NCBI GenBank assembly: GCA_964399195.1
Contig: CAYNPY010000002.1
Location: 38,253-102,252 of the forward strand
Reading direction: 5' to 3'
Source: CAINDZ01 sp964399195
GTDB taxonomy: Bacteria > Krumholzibacteriota > Krumholzibacteriia > LZORAL124-64-63
Length of the DNA stretch: 64,000 nucleotides
Positions 60,275 to 64,000 of the stretch are shown here, one piece after another. Every line of letters starts with the position of its first letter. Position 1 is the first letter of the stretch. A program made the position numbers and the translations under genes. The notes beneath the pieces were generated by a model that was not told the origin of the DNA, did no database searches, and was given only the letters and a program-made list of their open reading frames with translations.

Positions 60275-62037
60275 CGCTGCTCTCGGCCACGCTCCTGCCC
60301 CTGCTCGCGATCCTGGTGGCGGCTCTCGTGCTGGTGACGGCGCTGACCGGCCGGGCGGTGCGCGGCTTCGTCCTGGCGGACACGACCGCGCGGCTGCAGG
60401 AGCTGGTCGCCGTCGCGGCGCCGCGTCTGGCCGCGGCCGACGGGCCGCAGGCGGTCGCGCTGCTCTGCCGCGACCTGGGCGCCGCGACGGCGGGCGTGCG
60501 CTTCACCGTGATCGCGCCCGACGGCCGCGTCCTGGGTGATTCGCTCGAGCGGCCCGAGCGGATGGACGACCACGGCGACCGGCCGGAGGTGGCGGCGGCG
60601 CTGGCCGGAACGCCGGGCAGCAGCCTCCGCTACAGCGCGACGCGCGGCGAGCGCATGCTCTATGTCGCGCGGCCGGTGCCGACCCTCGACGGCGGCCGGC
60701 TCGTGCTGCGGGCGGGGGTCTCCCTGGCCCGCCTGAACGCCGAGCTGCGCCTGGTGTACCGCGAGATCGCGCTGGCCGGTCTGGTCGTCGGCCTGCTCGC
60801 GGCGGCGGTGGGCTTCCTGCGCTCGCGAGCGCTGGCCCGCGCCGTCGGCCGTCTGCAGGCGGGCGCCGAGGCGTTCGCCGCCGGCGAGCTCGGCGAGCGC
60901 CTGACGGTGGCCGACACGGTGGAGATCGCCGCGGTGGCCGACGCGATGAACGACATGGCCGGTCAGCTCGGCGAACGTCTGACCCTGGTCGAGCGTCAGC
61001 GCGGCGAGCTGGAGGCCGTGCTGGAGAGCATGGTCGAGGGCGTGGTCGCCGTGGACCGCGACGAGAACGTGATCGGGCTCAACGCGGCCGGCGCCGCCTT
61101 GCTGGGAACCACGACCGAGCGCGCGAACGGACGCAGCATCCAGGAGGTGGGCCGGCACCCCGAGTTGACGCGCCTGGCGCAGCAGATCCTGGCCGGCGCG
61201 GCGCGCCTGGAGCACGACCTCCAGCTGGGACCCGGCTCCGACACCTGGCTGCAGGTGCGCGCGTCGGGCCTCGTCGACGGCCGGGGCGAGCGGATCGGCG
61301 CCCTGCTGGTGCTCAACAACGTCACGCGGCTGCGGCGGCTGGAGACGATGCGCCGCGACTTCGTCGCCAACGTCTCGCACGAGCTGAAGACGCCCATCAC
61401 GTCGGTGAAAGGCTTCGTCGAGACGATCATCGACGAGCCGCCCGCCGACGAGGCCGACCTGCGGCGCTTCCTCGAGATCATCCGCCGGCAGGCCGACCGG
61501 CTCGATTCCATCATCACCGACCTGCTGGCCCTCTCGCGGCTGGAGCAGGATGCCGACGGCGGCGGCATCGAGCTGGCGCCGGGGCCGCTGGCGCCGGTCC
61601 TCGAGCGCGTGCTGCGCGACCTGGCGGCCCGGCGGCCCGAGCAGTCCGAGCGCGTGCGCCTGGAGTGCGGCAGCGACGTGCAGGCCCGGATCAACGCCGC
61701 GCTGCTCGAGCAGGCCGTGACCAACCTGCTGGAGAACGCGCTCAAATACAGTCCCCCGGGCACGCCGGTGACGGTCGGCTGCCGGCGGCACGCGGATCAG
61801 GTCCGCATCGACGTCGTCGACGCCGGACCGGGCATCGCGGCCGAACACTTGCCTCGGTTGTTCGAGCGCTTCTATCGTGTCGACAAGGCGCGCAGCCGCC
61901 AACTGGGCGGCACCGGCCTGGGACTGGCCATCGTCAAGCACATCGCCCAGGCGCACGGGGGCCGGGCCGAGGTCGCCAGCGAGCCCGGCCGCGGCAGCAC
62001 GTTCACGATCATCCTGCCGGGAACGGAGATGCGATGA
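60262..62037 (+). CDS. phoR: PhoR-type sensor histidine kinase
   Basis: 591 aa. TM1 (LLSATLLPLLAILVAALVLVTAL), an extracytoplasmic sensor region of about 130 residues (VRFTVIAPDGRVLGDSLERP), TM2 (IALAGLVVGLLAAAVGFL), HAMP, and PAS (LESMVEGVVAVDRDENVIGLNAAG). H-box FVANVSHELKTPITSVKGF with H373, N-box LLENALKYS, G1 DAGPGIAAEHLPRLFERFYRVD and G2 GGTGLGLAIVKHIAQAHGG. Longer periplasmic part than E. coli PhoR, as in many non-enteric PhoR. Cognate kinase of the upstream phoB. Confidence 0.93.
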   Translation: MKRPTLLSATLLPLLAILVAALVLVTALTGRAVRGFVLADTTARLQELVAVAAPRLAAADGPQAVALLCRDLGAATAGVRFTVIAPDGRVLGDSLERPERMDDHGDRPEVAAALAGTPGSSLRYSATRGERMLYVARPVPTLDGGRLVLRAGVSLARLNAELRLVYREIALAGLVVGLLAAAVGFLRSRALARAVGRLQAGAEAFAAGELGERLTVADTVEIAAVADAMNDMAGQLGERLTLVERQRGELEAVLESMVEGVVAVDRDENVIGLNAAGAALLGTTTERANGRSIQEVGRHPELTRLAQQILAGAARLEHDLQLGPGSDTWLQVRASGLVDGRGERIGALLVLNNVTRLRRLETMRRDFVANVSHELKTPITSVKGFVETIIDEPPADEADLRRFLEIIRRQADRLDSIITDLLALSRLEQDADGGGIELAPGPLAPVLERVLRDLAARRPEQSERVRLECGSDVQARINAALLEQAVTNLLENALKYSPPGTPVTVGCRRHADQVRIDVVDAGPGIAAEHLPRLFERFYRVDKARSRQLGGTGLGLAIVKHIAQAHGGRAEVASEPGRGSTFTIILPGTEMR

Positions 62038-62693
62038 AGATCCACCTGCAACGCGAACTGGACGCCCTGCGCAAGCAGGTGTTCCACCTCTGTTCCCTGG
62101 TCGAGGACAACCTGGCGCTGGCCATCCGCACGGTGCAGAATCCCGGCGACGGCCAGATGGAGGCCGTCCAGCGCCGGGACCGCGAGATCGACGAGCTGGA
62201 AGTCCAGCTCGAGGAGGAGTGCCTGAAGATCCTGGCGCTCTACCATCCGGTCGCGGCCGACCTGCGCTACCTGGTGTCGGTGCTGAAGCTGAACACCGAC
62301 ATCGAGCGCATCGGCGACCTGGCGGTGAACATCGCCGGCGCCACGCGTCACCTCGGCGACGCGGACATGCCTCCCGCCGTGGGCGACAAGCTGAACCTGC
62401 TGGCCGCCAAGTCGAGCGCGATGCTGCGCCTGAGCCTCGAGGCGCTGATGGATCTGGACACCGCGCGCGCGCGGGCCGTGCTGACGGCCGACGACGAGGT
62501 CGATCGCCTGTACCACGAACTGGCGGCGATGCTGCAGGACAAGATGGCCGGCTCGCCGCGGGAGGCGAACGCCATCTTCTGCTGGCTGCTGGCGGGCAAG
62601 AGCCTCGAGCGCGTCGGCGACCACGCCACCAACATCGCCGAGGACACGATCTACACGGTCGAGGGCGAGATCGTCCGGCACGGGCACGCCTGA
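62034..62693 (+). CDS. phoU: Phosphate signalling protein PhoU
   Basis: 219 aa, full length. Two three-helix bundles of the PhoU fold, each with the metal-binding E/DxxxD pattern: RRDREIDELEVQLEEECLKILAL, then VSVLKLNTDIERIGDLAVNIA, and the second DDEVDRLYHELAAMLQ with AGKSLERVGDHATNIAEDTIYTVEG. It holds PhoR inactive when Pst is saturated. ATG overlaps the phoR stop (ATGA), making phoB-phoR-phoU one operon. Confidence 0.95.
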   Translation: MKIHLQRELDALRKQVFHLCSLVEDNLALAIRTVQNPGDGQMEAVQRRDREIDELEVQLEEECLKILALYHPVAADLRYLVSVLKLNTDIERIGDLAVNIAGATRHLGDADMPPAVGDKLNLLAAKSSAMLRLSLEALMDLDTARARAVLTADDEVDRLYHELAAMLQDKMAGSPREANAIFCWLLAGKSLERVGDHATNIAEDTIYTVEGEIVRHGHA

Positions 62694-62730
62694 GCGGCGG
62701 CCGCGCGCCGCCGCCGGGAGCCCGACGCAG

Positions 62731-64000
62731 TCAACGGGCCCGGCCGCCGGTCCGCTCGCCCGCCATCGCCGTCTGGGCCGCCGCCGTCGGCGCGCACAGC
62801 GACGGCAGGACCTCCAGCGCCGCCTCGTACTGGCTGGCCGGGTTCCACAGGCACCAGCCGTCGGCGCCGGCCGCGCGCGCGGCCCACACCTGCTCGGCCA
62901 CGTAGGTCCCGTCGAAGTTCGTGACCCGCCACGGGAAGGACTGCAGCCACGGCCGCACACCCACGCCGGGGCCGGCCAGTTGGCGGAACCGCCGCGTGGC
63001 CTCGCCCACGAGCCAGGCTGGCTCGTCCGCCGGCTGGCGCCGGCCCTCGAAGCCGGGCGCGAAATGCGACGGGTAGATCAGCGGGCAGATCACGTCCACC
63101 AGCTGGGCCAGCGTCGGCGCGTGCTGGCCCGTCAGCGCCAGGTCCTCGGTCCGCTCCCAGGCCATGATCCCGAACACGTCGACCGACAGCGCGACGCCGG
63201 TCCCGGCGAGGGTGTCGCGCACCGCGGCCAGGAAGCCGGCGATGACCTCCTGCCGGCGCGCGGCCGTCCGCGGCAGGTCGCCCTGCCAGTCCCCGCGCCA
63301 GCCGTTGGTCGGGAAGCGCACGTAGTCCAGCTGGATCTCGTCCACGCCGGCGGTCGCCAGTTCCCGCGCGAGCGTCAGGTGGTAGGAGCGGACCTGCGGG
63401 TGCGCCGGGTCCAGCCACGTGCAGCCGCGCTCCTGCCACGGCGTCCCGTCGGGTGCGGCCAGCGCCAGGTCCGGGCGTTGCGCCCCCAGTTCGCCGTCCA
63501 GGAACACCGCCATGCGGGCCACGACGTGCAGCCCGCGCTGGCGGAACCGCGCCAGCATGTCCGGCAGCGAGGGGATGACCGGCGCCGCGCGCCCGCGGCC
63601 CCAGCCCGCCAGCTCCGCCCCGCTGGCGTAGGTGACGGCGCCGTCGATGTCCTTGGCGTCGAAGACCACGGTGTTGCCGCCCGCGGCGATGAAGCGGTCG
63701 ACGCGCTGCAGCACGCTGCCGACGCCGCAGGCCGGCCCCGTGAGATAGATGCCGCGCACCTCGGCGCCGTCGGCGACGGTCCGCGCCACCACCGCGCCGA
63801 CCGCATCGACGGCGGCGGGGATCCGCAGGACGGTCCCGGGGCGCAGGAGGTTCGTCTGCAGGCCGTTGGCGCGGCGGACCGCCGCGATCATCTCGTCCAG
63901 CGCGTAGTGGCCGGTCCGCTCGCGCAGGCGCGCGCAGATGCGTTCGAGGTTGTCTCCGGGCTGGACGGTGTAGTCGAGGGCGGTCGGGCGGGGCGCGGGC
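62731..64000 (-). CDS. LysM plus glycoside-hydrolase-like protein (5' end outside window)
   Basis: C-terminal at least 422 aa; the frame stays open to the window edge, so the N-terminus is missing. Beyond the ATG at 63891 the sequence reads YTVQPGDNLERICARLRER, then TNLLRPGTVLRIP: a LysM domain that would bind peptidoglycan or chitin-like glycans. It is followed by a putative TIM-barrel hydrolase (DUF4015-like): GIYLTGPACG, NTVVFDAKDIDGAVTYAS, DEIQLDYVRFPTNG and ALSVDVFGIMAWERTEDL. D/E residues in LDYVRFP and VDVFG are candidate catalytic sites. Convergent with phoU. Confidence 0.82.
   Translation of the reverse strand, partial: PAPRPTALDYTVQPGDNLERICARLRERTGHYALDEMIAAVRRANGLQTNLLRPGTVLRIPAAVDAVGAVVARTVADGAEVRGIYLTGPACGVGSVLQRVDRFIAAGGNTVVFDAKDIDGAVTYASGAELAGWGRGRAAPVIPSLPDMLARFRQRGLHVVARMAVFLDGELGAQRPDLALAAPDGTPWQERGCTWLDPAHPQVRSYHLTLARELATAGVDEIQLDYVRFPTNGWRGDWQGDLPRTAARRQEVIAGFLAAVRDTLAGTGVALSVDVFGIMAWERTEDLALTGQHAPTLAQLVDVICPLIYPSHFAPGFEGRRQPADEPAWLVGEATRRFRQLAGPGVGVRPWLQSFPWRVTNFDGTYVAEQVWAARAAGADGWCLWNPASQYEAALEVLPSLCAPTAAAQTAMAGERTGGRAR

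Noticed and set aside
62696..62712. Terminator between phoU and the LysM/hydrolase gene
   Set aside because: A 6-bp GGCGGC/GCCGCC hairpin exists but has no T-run, and such hairpins are expected by chance at this GC content.

Overview
The window is very GC-rich (roughly 70 % by eye), densely coded bacterial chromosome with no mobile elements, rRNA, tRNA or CRISPR array. Three secreted enzymes end in FlgD-like or sorting-type C-terminal tails. There is also a eukaryote-like citrate synthase, paired RND pumps, a multihaem cytochrome and a PhoB/PhoR/Pst system. Together these suggest a diderm of the FCB side of the tree (Krumholzibacteria, Eisenbacteria or a related candidate phylum); this placement is inference. 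Start signals are mostly clear Shine-Dalgarno sequences, with many 1-4 bp stop/start overlaps.

Layout. 1-1.4 kb: an archaeal-type Glu-tRNA(Gln) amidotransferase subunit D (GatD), overlapped by the end of an upstream gene. 1.4-9.2 kb: M1 peptidase, serine acetyltransferase, a DUF1573/rhodanese-like/MauE-like redox trio, a 2[4Fe-4S] ferredoxin with its own promoter and terminator, an ECF sigma/anti-sigma/YbjQ unit and a cobalamin adenosyltransferase. 9.3-16.6 kb: adaptor plus two RND pump subunits. 16.8-20.3 kb: Dus, ferritin-like protein, citrate synthase. 20.4-27.4 kb: a TetR-controlled YbhGFSR-like ABC-2 export operon with TolC partner. 27.4-36 kb: DUF423, secreted trypsin-fold protease, PAP2 protein, L-2-hydroxyglutarate-type oxidase, CXXC-less thioredoxin-fold protein, RluA pseudouridine synthase, EamA transporter and a second M1 peptidase. 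36-39.3 kb: a GAPDH-like protein without its catalytic Cys/His, FmdB zinc ribbon, TGS-nucleoside kinase. 39.3-42.7 kb: a four-gene operon (HisC/CobD-like PLP enzyme, CDP-alcohol phosphatidyltransferase, phosphocholine-type cytidylyltransferase, LysE exporter) that looks like a CDP-amino-alcohol head-group pathway. 42.8-47.7 kb: ACT-ACT protein, ElbB, ParA, threonine-dehydrogenase-like enzyme and a SelW-family selenoprotein with an in-frame UGA and a SECIS-like hairpin. 47.8-52.9 kb: a large GAP1-N2-like membrane protein and an 11-haem cytochrome c fused to a cytochrome b. 53.2-62.7 kb: pstSCAB divergent from phoB-phoR-phoU, with four 11-bp-spaced Pho-box repeats before pstS. 62.7-64 kb: LysM plus glycoside-hydrolase-like protein, cut by the window edge.

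The items most worth following up are the SelW selenoprotein (invisible to standard gene calling), bacterial GatD, the putative amino-alcohol phospholipid head-group operon, the dead GAPDH paralogue and the undecahaem cytochrome c-b fusion.
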